DNA from: Macrostomum hystrix
Lineage: Eukaryota; Platyhelminthes; Macrostomidae
Direction of reading: 5' to 3'
DNA length: 64,000 nucleotides
Assembly (NCBI GenBank): GCA_950097015.1
Contig: CATNEN010000007.1
Location: forward strand, 2,108,001 to 2,172,000
In this document: positions 52,986 through 64,000 of the stretch, one piece after another
How positions within the stretch are numbered: the stretch's first letter is position 1
Layout of the letters: every line of letters begins with the position of its first letter
Notes under the pieces: model-generated
Databases searched by the model: none
Seen by the model: the letters and a program-made list of their open reading frames with translations, nothing else
What the model was told of the DNA's origin: nothing
Made by a program: the position numbers and the translations under genes

Positions 52986-54526
52986 ATGGCGCGAACTCGA
53001 ATTGAAGCCAGTTCGCAACGCCAGGGTGACGAAGCTCCAACTGCACCTGGCGTATCGTTGGAGAAAATTCTGGGCACCTTCTTCAGGCAGGCCAGCAACT
53101 TTGGCGTGCTGCCTGGCATGCAAAAACCTGGCATGAGGCGTGTCATTATGTTAGCTCTCACAGTGATAGTTAATCTTCTCATCTACGCAGAGGCAATATG
53201 CACCGCAGTAATGTTTCTGCGTCTGCCAATCAAATTGAATGCCGACACTACTTCGCTAATCGTATCAATCTTTTTTCATTTCTACTGCGCGTCTATCTAC
53301 TCTAATTTTATATGGCTCAGCTGCTCTGGCAAGCTCACGAGTTTCGTGCGCGATGTGGACACAATCTGGACCGCCTCCAGAGCTTGGCCGCCGCTCGAGG
53401 CTGCCCTGCTGAAATACTTTACACAGTACAAGCAGCTCCTTCGCAAACTTTGTGTCGTATTTTTGATCTGCTCAACGCTAAATTCTAGTTTGAGTGTAGC
53501 GCTGATCTTGATGGCGCAGAACCAAGCACCGTTCAAGTTTAACGTCCGCTTGGTCATGCTGGGAGCGTCTGGAACGGACCCACTTCCGCCCATCAGCCGG
53601 GCTCCGTGGAGTCAGGTCGTTGGTCAGGTCGTTGCTGCTGCTTGGTGGATCTTCAAATCGCTCACCTGGAACTTCGGGTTTCTATTGTTCTTTTCTCTTA
53701 CATTTATCATATTCTATCTACAAAAAAGTTTTAACTCTGGCCTGGCCGGGCAGATACGAGAGTCGGATGGACTCCACGCCAGCACAGCTGCAGCCTTCCG
53801 TTTGTTCTATTTAAAAACTGCGGCTGCTGTTGAAAATGTGGATTGCATTGTACGATTGTACGTAGGCGCCACATTTTTGTTTAGTTTGGTGGCCATTATG
53901 TTTAACATCAACGCGCTGCTGGACATGACCAGTTTGGACTGGCTGGTCATCTTCATCCTGCTTCTATGGATATCTTCTAGCTTCGTGCTTCTTGGCCTGC
54001 CGGTGGTCATTTCCGGGCGTGTTCTTAGTCAGGTAAGACTATTTAAAGACTTTTCCTGCGCAATGTCTAATCCTTTCCAGAAAAGGGTATTTGACATGCA
54101 TTTCTCTGTAGGCCAAGAAGCCCTTGGAGGTACTACAGAGTCAGGAGGTCACGCAGAAGAACTTTAACGAAGTAAGAGCTGGCTGATGCGTTCTCAATTG
54201 CGCCATTCAAACAATAGATTTTTTCGTTAATAACGATCCTATCCGTGCGATTTCAGCTAGTTGTATTTCTACAGACGGTAGACAGTAACAGTAGCGGGAT
54301 TACCTGTGCGGGCTTGTTCGTCATGGACTACTCACTTATTCCAAGTGTATGTCACTCTGAAATAATCGGCGCTCATATTTCCATTGTCTTAAAATAATCC
54401 AGATTCACAATTTTCTTTCAGCTGGCCGGGTTGCTGTTGTCCTACTTTATTCTCATTGTGCAGACGCGATCAAGTACTGATACTGGGTGCGCCGTCGACA
54501 GCGGGAGAAACAGCACTCAAACTTGA
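52986..54526 (+). CDS. GRL4: gustatory-receptor-like 7TM receptor (intact)
   Basis: Exons 52986-54032, 54112-54171, 54257-54346 and 54422-54526, all phase 0; 433 aa. The Met at 52986 (MARTRIEASSQRQ) was preferred to 52974 only because it gives a typical N-terminus; both are in frame. It is clearly diverged from GRL1-3 but shares FNSGL, RLFYLK, NINALLDM, AKKPLEVLQSQEVTQKNFNE in exon 2 and MDYSL in exon 3. TM7 reads LLLSYFILIVQT, with Ser for the Thr of TYF. The C-terminal tail has Asn/Ser-rich possible glycosylation sites. AATAAATAAAA at about 54570 is a likely polyadenylation signal. Predicted plasma-membrane chemoreceptor. Confidence 0.82.
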
Positions 54527-55257
54527 CCTGTACGAGCGATTACATTAAACTTTGTGTCAAAAAAAATAATAAATAAAACTCGAAGAAACGTATTTCTTAT
54601 TATTGATCATGTATAACTCCAGCAGTTATAGTTATCTGTGATCACAAAAATTATCTGAGTATATCTGGTTCTACTCCATTTTGCATACTTTGAAAATAAA
54701 TTAAGCAATTTAAGGCCACAAAACAACTACGGCGTTTATTAAGATGTACAATTTTTCTAATGGTTAAACAGTCATGCTTTAAAAGAAATGCGACGCTATT
54801 GAGCAGGTCAAAATATTGAAAATGGCTTTTTCAGTCGATTCAAACCTTCAACCCGTAGCGTTGCCACGAAATCGCACCCGTTCAGACGGGGCGCAATGCT
54901 TACTCACCTTGACTCGCTAATGGTGACATTCCACTCCACGTAGCGGAATGATCCCTGAACCCCGAGCATTAATGGTTGTCAGAATGTGATCCTGGACCGC
55001 ATCCTGGTTGTGTAGTGCGAGTACGTGTAGGATTACGTTTGCTTTATTTTTTATTCTGATATTCAAGATGTCAATTAGCAAACTGCTAGTCCATTATCCG
55101 GACCACTTGTGCGACGGCTTCCGTATCTTAAAATCCCACAATTAAGCCAGCATTTCATGATCACGGCTGTCACGTGTGAGCCTCGCATCTACCAGTATTA
55201 AAGCAGGCAGGCCCAAAAGCGAGAGGATCTTATCGAATTCCAGCAGCCTCCTAAGCC

Positions 55258-56672
55258 ATGGATGGGCCATGCACAGTGCAGGAAACGTTTTCTATCGCCA
55301 TTAAGCTGCTCAGCTACACTGGGTTGCTGCCTGGTCTGCAGCGTCCGGGACCGAGGCGCGCCTTGTGCTTCATAGCTGCCATCGCCTTCAATCTGTGCCT
55401 CTACCTGGAGGGGTTTGCCCTGATTCCGTTGTTCTTGAAGTTCCCAGCCAGCCTCAGCACGGACACTGTCCTGCTGGTGACGACTGCAGTTTTACATCTC
55501 TACTGCGCTTTCGTAAACTCTTTGTTCATTCAAATAAGCTACTCGAACGAGCTCTGCACTTTCCTGCACGCTGCGGACTCAGTGGTGGCGGCCGCAGATG
55601 CGCTGAATCCGTTAGCCGATGCCATGGTGACTCGCCTGGCCCGATTCCGGTGCCAGTTCTGGTTGCTCTTTGCCGCGTTCTCGTTCGGCACAGTCGGAAA
55701 CGGCTGCATGTGTGCCGCGCTGCACCTTGTGGCGCAGAATCAGCCGCCGTTCTCCTACGGAGTTCGGGTACGGCAGTTCGAATCAGTGCGACGAGCTGAG
55801 CCCCTGCCAACAATTAGCGAAGCGCCATGGTTGCAGGTGTTCTGCCTGGTAGCGGCAAGTATCGAATGGATTTATGAATCCTTCATCTGGTATCCGGCCT
55901 GTTTATTGTTCTTCTCCTCGCTGCTAATACTCATTCACCTACTGTCAGCTTTCAACTCTGGCCTGGCTACACAGATATGCCCTGATCCTAACGTGTCAGT
56001 TGAGATGGTGGCCGCCTACCGACTGTTCTACTTGAAGCTCATCGAGCTACTGAAGACCGCAGATGCTTCGCCTCTACGTTGGCGCAACGTTTCTGTTCTG
56101 CCTACTGGCAATCATGCTCATAACTAACGCTCTGCTGGATGTTGAAAAGCTGTCCACCCTGATCACAGTGATCTTGCTGTTCTGGGTCTTCGCAAGTTCT
56201 ATGCTGCTCTGCATGCCTGTTTTGGGCACTGGCACTATTCTAAATCTGGTGAGTTCATGTGGCCGTTAAATGTCTCTTGTTTATTTCCACATAATCTAAA
56301 GGCGCGTGAGAACACTGCTAGGGCAACCCGACTTCTGTCTTGGGTCCTTTTGTCCTAAAAGTCGCCATGACTGAATCAAGAAAACATAATAAAGTACGAG
56401 TATATATATTACGATTGCTTGTGCGAGGGTGTATTTAGTTGCATTATGTCCCATTGCATTACAGACAAAGAAGCCTCTAGACATTCTGCACAAGCAGCAA
56501 GTTAACGATAAGAACTTCGCCGAGGTAATTTTGTTTTGGGCAGCCCGCGCAAGGCGAGCTCAATATTTTGACCTACGATAAGTGACCTACTTTGTGCTGC
56601 TGGTGCAAACTCAGCAGGGCCCATCGCTGTCGTGCCAGTGCGACAGAAACTGCAGCTGGCGGTCTGCCTGAC
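55258..56672 (+). pseudogene. GRL5 (pseudogene lacking exon 3)
   Basis: Starts MDGPCTVQETFSIAIKLLSY. Exon 1 runs to 56248 but contains a frame change at about 56060-56066: the first frame ends in a false tail after LLKTADA, while LRLYVGATFLFCLLAIML continues in the next frame. Exon 2 (56465-56524) reads TKKPLDILHKQQVNDKNFAE. The expected exon 3 (MDYSL type) is absent, and the TM7 exon survives only from TYFVLLVQTQQ (about 56588) to a stop near 56672, without its acceptor. The frameshift and lost exon mark it as non-functional. Flanking 54600-55250 and 56680-57100 hold no gene. Confidence 0.75.
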
Positions 56673-57102
56673 TTAATTTGTCCGGAGACTAACGACACAT
56701 TGGCACACTCTGGTACATTTTAGAAACCTGTGACCAAGGTTAAAAGAAACTCCTGACGACATACTGACAGATCTAAGCACACGCAAAGCCATCGGTTTCC
56801 TGTCTGTATATCATATGTAATTAATGATTGTTAATCACCATGTTGACACTGATAATAAATTGCTAGACTGAATAGCAGTTGTGTGCTTCTACGCCGTACA
56901 AGCACCCCTCGGCTTACATGATGGACGCCTGTTCATGCGCTGCGACATAGAGAATATATATTTTAAAAAGGCGAGCTTGACAAAGAGAAAAATACAGAGA
57001 AACAGATCCGCGTTAGAAATAGACGCGCTTTTTAGATAAGAAAAAAAGTCTTGTCTCCGTAACGAAATTCCGACCTGGTCTGGTCCATGCATCAAAGCCG
57101 CT

Positions 57103-60048
57103 TCATGGCTTCCATGTGATGACCCTGATAGCAATGGCGGCGTGTTTGCGCACGTTGGTGATGATGTCAGACTCGAGTTTTCGAATCTTGTCGACGTGCC
57201 CGGTGAGTATTTTGCGACCCTCGGGCGCCTCAGCCAGACAGGTGAAAACTTTGAGGGCGTTGACGCGGACTTCGCTGTTGGGATCGTCCACCAGCGGCAG
57301 CAGCGGGTTGATGCACTCGGCGTTCAGAGCGGTGTACTTGCCCTGTGTTGTCACTGTGATGCTGGATGAGTAGAGAGGAATGAAATCGCTAGTCGGGTAC
57401 ATAGGCTATTAATTGAAACTATAATTCCCTTTTGAATAGCTTTGAAAGCAACAAACAATGAGCAGTACTCACAAAGACAGCGCGCCGGCAGCGTTGGACC
57501 TCACCTCGCTGGCATTGTCACCCAGCAGGCTGATCAGAGCTGGCACGGTGCCCACTTCCACAGCCTTGTCTTTTCCGTCAAGTGGCACGCTGTGTTCAAA
57601 TGTTAGTTTATTGTCTGATGTTCGGTGACAGGCAAACAGAATTAGGAATAATTAAAACAAGATATCAGGATCTCTGCCTCCTCATTCGTGATAATGGGCT
57701 TTGTAACTTCAGCAAAAACTATTTTAAAAGTTACAACATGCAAGTGTATGTAACAAGAGACAGCACGTTAAGCCTGATGTGTTGTATCGTATTTCACTTT
57801 GATGTCTCACTAAGTGGACTCGTTCCAAAAATTTATGAGTCTGTTCAGGTAAATTAGCATAGGAATTACGCACCTGAGATCCATAATATCCCTGGCGGCC
57901 TTCGCCCGGATTGTGGGCAAGTTACTGGCCAGTAGCGAGGTGAAGACTTCCATTCCATGAGCTTTCAGAGCGTCCTGCGTGTTCACAACCAGACAGAAGT
58001 GCAGCGTATCCAGAATGCACTCTTTGATTTCATCGTGCTCCGATTTGACCTTCTCGATGAGCTTGGGCACCAAGGCAGCCTGAACGATGCCATCGGCGCC
58101 GAATGGCACCTCAGAGAGCATCTCGATGGCCATGTGGGCGTTGCGCCGGCAGATGTCTTCGGCGTCATCGAACAGAGCCGACAGAGGGGCGATGCTGCCG
58201 GTGTCCAGAATGGCCTCGCGTCCCACTGAGTGCTCTAGGAGGTTGGTAAGGAAGCAATGTTATTAAAGCTATATGAAGTGATTACTCCCGAAACTTTTTT
58301 TGTAAAACTCGTAAGCCTAAAAACTAAAAATGACCTCATCAAATCAGGCATTTACATCCATCATTGAAATCAGTTAAGCTTAACTCTTCAGATAAGCTCC
58401 CAAACCATATTGTACTTTTTGACCATGATTAAACACTGAGGCCTGGACCCAGTGCTAAAAATGTTATTTGACTGTGTGGTTTCATTTCAATGTGATGTTT
58501 GGACTCGCTCACGAGAAATCACGTAGATGCACATGGTAGAAAGCTGGCGGCAAGTGACATCGGAATCCCTCAGCAGAGACTTCAGAGATACGACAATTCC
58601 TGCAAGGCAACGAGCCGAATAATTAATCTGCAACTATTGCTGCTTGCGAGCATAAATGAACGAGAAAAACAGTAGATGAGGCCAGCAGACTGACCTTCGT
58701 GAATAGCTGCGGCAACGTGCTCATGATCGTGCAGGTAGTCGCACAGAGCCTTCACGGCCTTCTGACGCGTCAGTGTGTTGTCAGTGTCCTGCAGCTCTCG
58801 GTTCTGATGTAAAAAAGTCAATCGATTTTCCTCCATTATGAATCTCAACAGTTTTCTTAGGGAACTAAAATATCAAGTGACGCTTTGCTCAATCGTATTT
58901 GAACATTAGACCGGCTTAACATTTTACCCCCAATAAAATGATCACAAAAGCAGTGAATATATGCTAGCGCTTGAGGTGGAAAGCAGCTGGTCCCGCTAAA
59001 AAATAGGGATGTTTCTTTGGGTGATTCCAGTTGGAATCTGCGGTGTTTCCAGAAAAAGAAACAGCCGAACGCTGCAAACATACCAATCGGATGATTCCAT
59101 GCTTAGAATCTACCCAACTGGGCGTTTTCTCGGTGCTTCTTGGTGGCGAAATGGAATCACCCAAATAATCCTCCAGTTCGGAAGATTCCATGCTCAGAAA
59201 CCGCCGAGGAATCGCCCGTAAATAATTATCTGGTTGTCCCATGGGCCACTGGTTCGGGTGATTCTTCGGCGGTTTCCGCACAATTTACGGTTACATCGGC
59301 TGCTTCCTGGGTGGTTTCTTTAACTCTTGCGAGATAGGGGGGATTTTGGTAGATTCCACTCCTATTTTGCACAAAAAAACCCGCCGAAGAAGCAGCCGAA
59401 TTTTTTACAGGGGTAGCTTTTTGTTGCTCGCGACAGCGGACAACAAAAAATGAATTGCTTAAATAGCACGTATTCGCACATTAAAATTCATTAATTTTCT
59501 GTTTTACTAAAACTAGAATAATGCGAGACTGATTTCGAGACGTTTATCGCTATATAAATCGCTTTTCAAATATATTATACCACAACTGTTTTACTGCGAA
59601 AACATTTAATTATTACTAATACTTATACTAAGGCATGACTAATACTAGTGGTTAGAGCGTCGGACACACGACTTAAAGGTCGGTGGTTCGATTCGCGACT
59701 TCACTTAGCCAGACACTTAAATCAGTATTGCTTCAGTTCACCCAGCTGTTAAATGGGTACCAGCATAAGCTGGGGTAATTGAAGGTGGGTGTGGCGTCCC
59801 GCCAGTTTATGGACAGAACAGCTGTACCCAGCCTAAAGATGCGCCTCGCGATTGCTGCGGCTGTGCTGTTGGTTGCACATCTGACCCAATAGGGGCAGGT
59901 ATTTAAATATTAAATAATACTAAAACAATATACATGAATAAATAGAAAGTCTTACCAATCGTCTCAAAGCCCCATTGCCATAGGCCATTGTGGCCTTGGT
60001 CGGATCGATATTCGGTGGTAAATTGGATGAGATCACAGACGTGGCCAT
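57103..60048 (-). CDS. RSPH14: RSPH14: radial spoke head 14 homologue (armadillo-repeat axonemal protein)
   Basis: Minus-strand exons 60048-59956, 58803-58695, 58599-58513, 58234-57874, 57589-57473, 57361-57103; phases are consistent and there is no interruption; 341 aa, close to the roughly 350 aa usual for the family. Start MATSVISSNLPPNIDPTKA matches the conserved N-terminal LPPNIDPTKAP segment. Armadillo-type helices follow (for example LTRQKAVKALCDYLHDHEHV, VVSLKSLLRDSDVTCRQLS and VPALISLLGDNASEVRSNAA). The C-terminus has NPLLPLVDDPNSEVRVNALK, LAEAPEGRKIL and a final AIAIRVITWKP, the family signature. Known as a component of radial spokes in motile cilia and sperm flagella. For the last exon, an acceptor at CATCCAG (57362) was preferred because it alone keeps the frame (ALSFITVTTQGKYTAL). 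Confidence 0.93.
58991..59413. mobile_element. Candidate MITE in RSPH14 intron 1
   Basis: The left end CCCGCTAAAAAATAGGG and the reverse complement of the right end (CCCCTGTAAAAAATTCGG) are similar over about 24 bp (GCTAAAAAAT..GG.TG.TTCTT). The interior has further inverted motifs: GGGTGATTCC versus GGAATCACCC. No coding capacity. Suggests a non-autonomous DNA transposon; superfamily unknown. Confidence 0.45.
59640..59905 (+). mobile_element. SINE-B (tRNA-derived), fullest copy
   Basis: A box-like TAGTGGTTAGAGCGTCGG and B box GGTTCGATTCG at tRNA spacing, followed by a body containing CACCCAGCTGTTAAATGGG and CATAAGCTGGGGTAATTG. It lies in RSPH14 intron 1 near exon 1. The body matches the fragment at 30985-31090. 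Its A/B boxes differ from SINE-A. Confidence 0.72.
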
Positions 60049-60059
60049 TTTACTGGAAG

Positions 60060-62700
60060 TGTTGGGTAAGAAAAACATGTAAGAACTTAACAAAGTTGTT
60101 TAAAATTAAATACCCATTTTTATCACGTATTTGTGACATGCTTCAGTGCAAAGTATGGCTTGCAATTGCATTTTTATTTTTAACTATATATATTTTACTA
60201 GCCATAGCATTAGCCATTCGTTGCATTTTTATAGCAGTACAAGTATGAAGTATATAATGTAAGCCAATATTGAACACATATAATCAAAGCCCAAACTATT
60301 TTTCAGCTAGCAAGCAAGTATATGCACGTTTAGAGATGCTCAACATGAACTTTATAGAAAATTTCTGTATGATAAATGTTTTCGATTTTCTTACTTACTT
60401 TCAAGATTTACTTATATAAGTATAAAAGCATGATATGCAATATTGCTACCTCTTAATACTTAATTTGTTACATAAATTTTGAATTCTTGAAAGAATTTTT
60501 AAATAGCGATGAAGAATTGCGAAAAAATAGTGAATTGGTGTATCAATTATAAATTTTAATATTAAAAAATATATTTTAAAATATTAATTTTTCATTTTTA
60601 AAGGAGACATACAGCTTTTATACAAAAACATTGATGCTTATAGCTTTACAATACAATGTTGTCGGTAGAATAATATATACAAAGTAAATTTTATGCGACA
60701 CAGTTGGCTGCACAAAAGCTATGGTATCATTGGTACCTTACGCTCGTATCATATATATTTGCTTTTTAGGGCCTCGTTGGAGACAATTCGCTTTTTATTA
60801 CGTTTTAATTGACATGGCTGTTTTTAATCCGAATGACATTAAAAATATTTTTTATATGTGTTTCAAAAACTATGTTACATATATCGCTAAGAAACAGTTA
60901 GGTATAACAAAGTAGCAAAGTTGTCTTAAGTAATTTTTCAACATTTATTTGGTAAATTATCATCTTAAAGTAATTTATGCAATTTATTTCTGTGCCCATA
61001 AAATTATACATCTTTGTCTATTATACGTCGTATGCCTTCAGAAATGTATACTTCCTAAGAGAATACAGAACTTTTAAAATTTATACTCGTATACATATTT
61101 ACAGTATATATGTTACTCGAGTAGTCCTGGATATTTATATGTCGCTAAACTCTATCCTCTTGAATTAGAATCGAGAGATTAATGACATCAGTATACATGT
61201 GCAAACGTTCACTTTCATTTTGGCGTTTTGCTAATTCGGCGATTTTTAGTATTATCACACGAGTCCGAAGCATTTTATAAAAAGCATAGCAAATTCATCT
61301 AAATTTCTTGAGAATTTTTATTCTTACTATTGATTTTGAACAAACATGGTTGTAATAAAAGTCCAAAATATTCCACGAAATCTTAATGTGTGATTGCCAC
61401 GCATCAACAATACATTTTGAAATTTATACCTACACGTGCGCACCTGTTTTTTTAATGCATGTTCCTTGCTTTCTTAAATCTCTGCATCTAACTTCTCGAT
61501 TTGAAGTTCCGAAAAAACCACATCCGACCATAATCGTGACCAAACTGATTCCTACCACCAGTGTATGCAGCTAACTACTTGTCCTTGCTGTACGTTAAGG
61601 TTGCATCTCTTGCTTGAGTCTGGTAGAAGTTCTAGTAGCTAGAAGTAAATGACTGGCAAGAGTTATTGATTATTTTAATGGCTAAAGCTGGCTAAGAACT
61701 TCGCTCTCATTGTTTTACATGTGCAATTAAAACAATTTAGGTGCAGCAGAGCAGTCCTGTTAAAACGAAAAGCAGTCTTGGATGTTGATGCTGAATTGCA
61801 GATGAACCCGTTCCATTTGTCACAGTGAATTTTCTATCCTGGTCTGTCGAATCTAGAAAAGTGTGCCCTATTTCCTGAATTTACTAGTTTAGCAAGTTTA
61901 CTCATGCAATTTACCCTACTAAGGCAAATAAAATTTGAGGCAGTTGGTACAGGTACAGCTTTTGTTGAGAGCTAAAATTAGATCGCATTATATAGGCAGG
62001 ACCAATGGCTAGCTACTTTTTTCCGAGAAGACTAGAACAATCAGCCTGCGCACTACGAAAATGAATTCTAGGCCCAGAACAGAAAATGTTCTACACACAG
62101 CGCATTTGGCATGCGACTCATCAAGCAGAACTAGCTCAATGCGGTAGTTCCTCGGGGGAAGTACTCGTAACTGCTCGAGGATAGATTTTTATCGAGCAAT
62201 CGATGCTCCGTCGGTCATTGCGAAACACATGGTTAAGCAACACGCTTGGCCCTAGATTTCCGCATCAGAAGTCAATGCTATTATAAACTAAGAACTGCAT
62301 TTTGTGCGCCTGTTTGGCTCGACGCAGTGCAATTTAGATAATTATGGGATTCCAACAATGTGGGCAAATATCAGCACGGGGAGTAATTTTTCTCTCCAAA
62401 ATACGGACTGGAAAAAAGTATTTTTTGTTAAGGTAGACAATGCAGTTGCTAAGGGAGGGTCCGGGTTGAGGAGGGTCAGAATTCTATTGAGATTGTTTCT
62501 CAGCATCGCCATGGATACCGGTTGAGCAGGAGGCCCAGTCTCCCTTCTGTTTTCTAGTCTAGAGCACGGGCCTTTCCATCCTGCCCTACCCCGGACAGAA
62601 AGGGAATTGCAATTGGGGCAGAGAGCCAGGGGCCAGAACATTTTTTAAACTAGAAAATCGATGCCACCAACCCAACCCTGAAGACGAGATCTTCTCTTCA
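60060..62700. other. AT-rich non-coding stretch
   Basis: Between RSPH14 and the secreted-protein gene I see no ORF with family features, no long tandem array and no recognised element. The short ORFs here look random. Confidence 0.5.
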
Positions 62701-62730
62701 GCTGGCTGATCGGCCAATCCAGAGCCCGGG

Positions 62731-62810
62731 CAGTCAGGCGGCTGGCTTGCAGCAGCTTCCAGAGCAGGAGCAGTCAGGCGGCTGGCTTGCAGCAGCTTCC
62801 AGAGCAGGAG
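62731..62810. repeat. Perfect 40-bp tandem duplication
   Basis: 62731-62770 and 62771-62810 are identical (CAGTCAGGCGGCTGGCTTGC start). It lies about 200 bp upstream of the secreted-protein gene. Confidence 0.92.
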
Positions 62811-63008
62811 CAGCAGCTATTGAAAAGGCAACAAATTAGCTACCGGTTGCTAACCGGAGAGAAGAGCCGCGCCACATCTCACCCTACTGGCTTGTGTCTG
62901 GCGTAAAACTAAGGCTTTTATTCTATTCTGCAGCAACTTTTTCTAAAATTTTCTTTCTAGGAAGACGGGAACTTTCTGGAACAGAAGCGACAATCGGACT
63001 TTAGAACA

Positions 63009-63386
63009 ATGCACTTTGGTGAGGCAATCTTGAAAGATCATGGCGATTTTTTAATATACATTTTCAGATAACGATGAAGTTTTAAGGATTAAATTAAAAC
63101 TTTTGATTCTCCGAATTTTGAAAGAAAACTAGTCGCGACTCGTGACTAGTGTACAAATGAACTGCAACTGCTATTTATAATTCTATTGGAAAACATTTTG
63201 AAAGTTTGTAATTTTTGCGACCGCTGTACATGCTTTCACTATGCTGACTAAAATATTTAAATTGCTCACATGTAACAATGAATTGCAGCATCCCAGCTGG
63301 TAACAGCTGCGCTGGGACTTTGGCTAGCTGTGCAGCTGCTCAACGGGCCCCTGGTGGCGTTCGCTGCCGGCAGCTGTCCTGATGCT
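63009..63386 (+). CDS. 5' end of a gene for a secreted protein (partial)
   Basis: Exon 1 codes 63009-63018 (ATG CAC TTT G, donor GTGAGG); exon 2 is 63289-63386 after AATTGCAG, ending at donor GATGCT|GTAAGT in phase 0. The joined start is MHFASQLVTAALGLWLAVQL, followed by a short stretch to GSCPDA. This is a typical signal peptide: short n-region, long hydrophobic core, Ala-rich cleavage site near FAAG. An acceptor-like TTTTCTTTCTAG at about 62949-62960 precedes the start and could be a 5'-UTR intron border. Further exons were not found before the window ends. Family unknown. Confidence 0.55.
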
Positions 63387-63850
63387 GTAAGTTTCGAACT
63401 ATTAAGCCTGGCACTCTTGTGTATGACTTACGCAAATCTCGTAGATTTCGCTAGTGCTTGGTAAAATGAATAGAGAAAACATAACAGGTGATTCAGTCAA
63501 GGAGTGTTCGGCTAGTGGAGTTGGTTTAGTGTGGGTTTAGCTGGTGTTTCAGATAGAGTGCTGGTTCAGTGTGGGTTCTAGTGTTGTAAGGCTCAGTGGG
63601 TCATGTAGAGACAAGGGGATAGGAAGAAAGCTAAAAGGAATTTCAGGGAAGTTCAAAGGTTGGCTGGAGCAATCGGTGTGAAATCGGTTTTAATACGGGG
63701 GCTGGGCTGGGCTATTGGAAATGTTAGTCAATTATCATGATACGGAATACTTAATTACGGCGTGCAGTGTTTATAAATAGGGTAAGCCTTGAATATACAC
63801 CCTCGTAGAAAGTGCTCTGAAATAAAGTAAACCTGAATGAAGGAAAGGCT

Positions 63851-64000
63851 TGGGCTAGGTAGCAGAGCAGTCTATAACGCTTTTGCCTCTTACAACAAGG
63901 TTCCCAAGGTCGATTCCGCGGTGAGGCCACATTCATTTGAGGCACAGCCGCAAAGAGTCAGGAAATTTACACCCTTGTGTCCTTTAAGTGGAAGGCTTAC
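63851..64000 (+). mobile_element. SINE-A copy 9 (diverged, truncated by the window end)
   Basis: Head with GGTAGCAGAGCAGTCT (A box-like), GTCGATTCCGCGGTGAGGCC (B box region) and CATTCATTTGAGGCACAGCC. The body is diverged after 63950. Confidence 0.75.

Overview
This window is nuclear DNA from an invertebrate animal. Its genes have spliced introns with GT-AG borders. It carries two conserved motile-cilium genes, a cluster of insect-type gustatory-receptor-like (GRL) 7TM genes, and typical metazoan transposable elements (BEL/Pao, Penelope-like, Helitron, LINE, tRNA-derived SINEs). The phylum cannot be fixed from the sequence; the gene mix suggests an invertebrate with motile cilia or flagellate sperm.

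Layout. (1) 0.5-29 kb is repeat-rich. It holds five copies of a small two-to-three-exon family that I do not recognise (N1-N5; N1, N2 and N3 look intact, N4 and N5 are broken). Between them lie long minisatellite arrays (35, 15, 21, 63, 69, 16, 16 and 22 bp units), a decayed BEL/Pao retrotransposon at 4.0-10 kb, a gene of 23-residue STPR-type repeats at 13.4 kb, a LINE scrap and a Penelope-like element with a hammerhead-ribozyme-like 3' motif. (2) 29.6-38.5 kb (minus) is a complete DRC11/IQCA1 gene, 17 coding exons, with three (GKK)n microexons and a duplicated IQ-motif exon. (3) 39.0-43.4 kb holds a Helitron remnant, a probable solo LTR and a 34-bp inverted repeat pair. (4) 43.6-56.7 kb (plus) is a tandem GRL array: two intact genes (422 and 433 aa) and three pseudogenes. 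All share three phase-0 introns near the C-terminus and a TYF..QT-type TM7 motif. (5) 57.1-60.0 kb (minus) is a complete RSPH14 gene (six exons, 341 aa). (6) 60-63 kb appears non-coding and AT-rich. (7) 63.0 kb (plus) starts a gene for a secreted protein that I could follow for only two exons.

The two cilium genes act in the same organelle: DRC11 in the nexin-dynein regulatory complex and RSPH14 in radial spokes. The GRL genes would encode chemoreceptor or ligand-gated channel subunits. A tRNA-derived SINE (SINE-A) recurs about nine times. Four copies have readable target-site duplications, one interrupts a coding exon, and one holds a 12-unit tandem array whose unit contains the SINE's own A box. 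All exon coordinates were deduced by eye from splice motifs, reading phase and recalled family similarity, not by alignment software.
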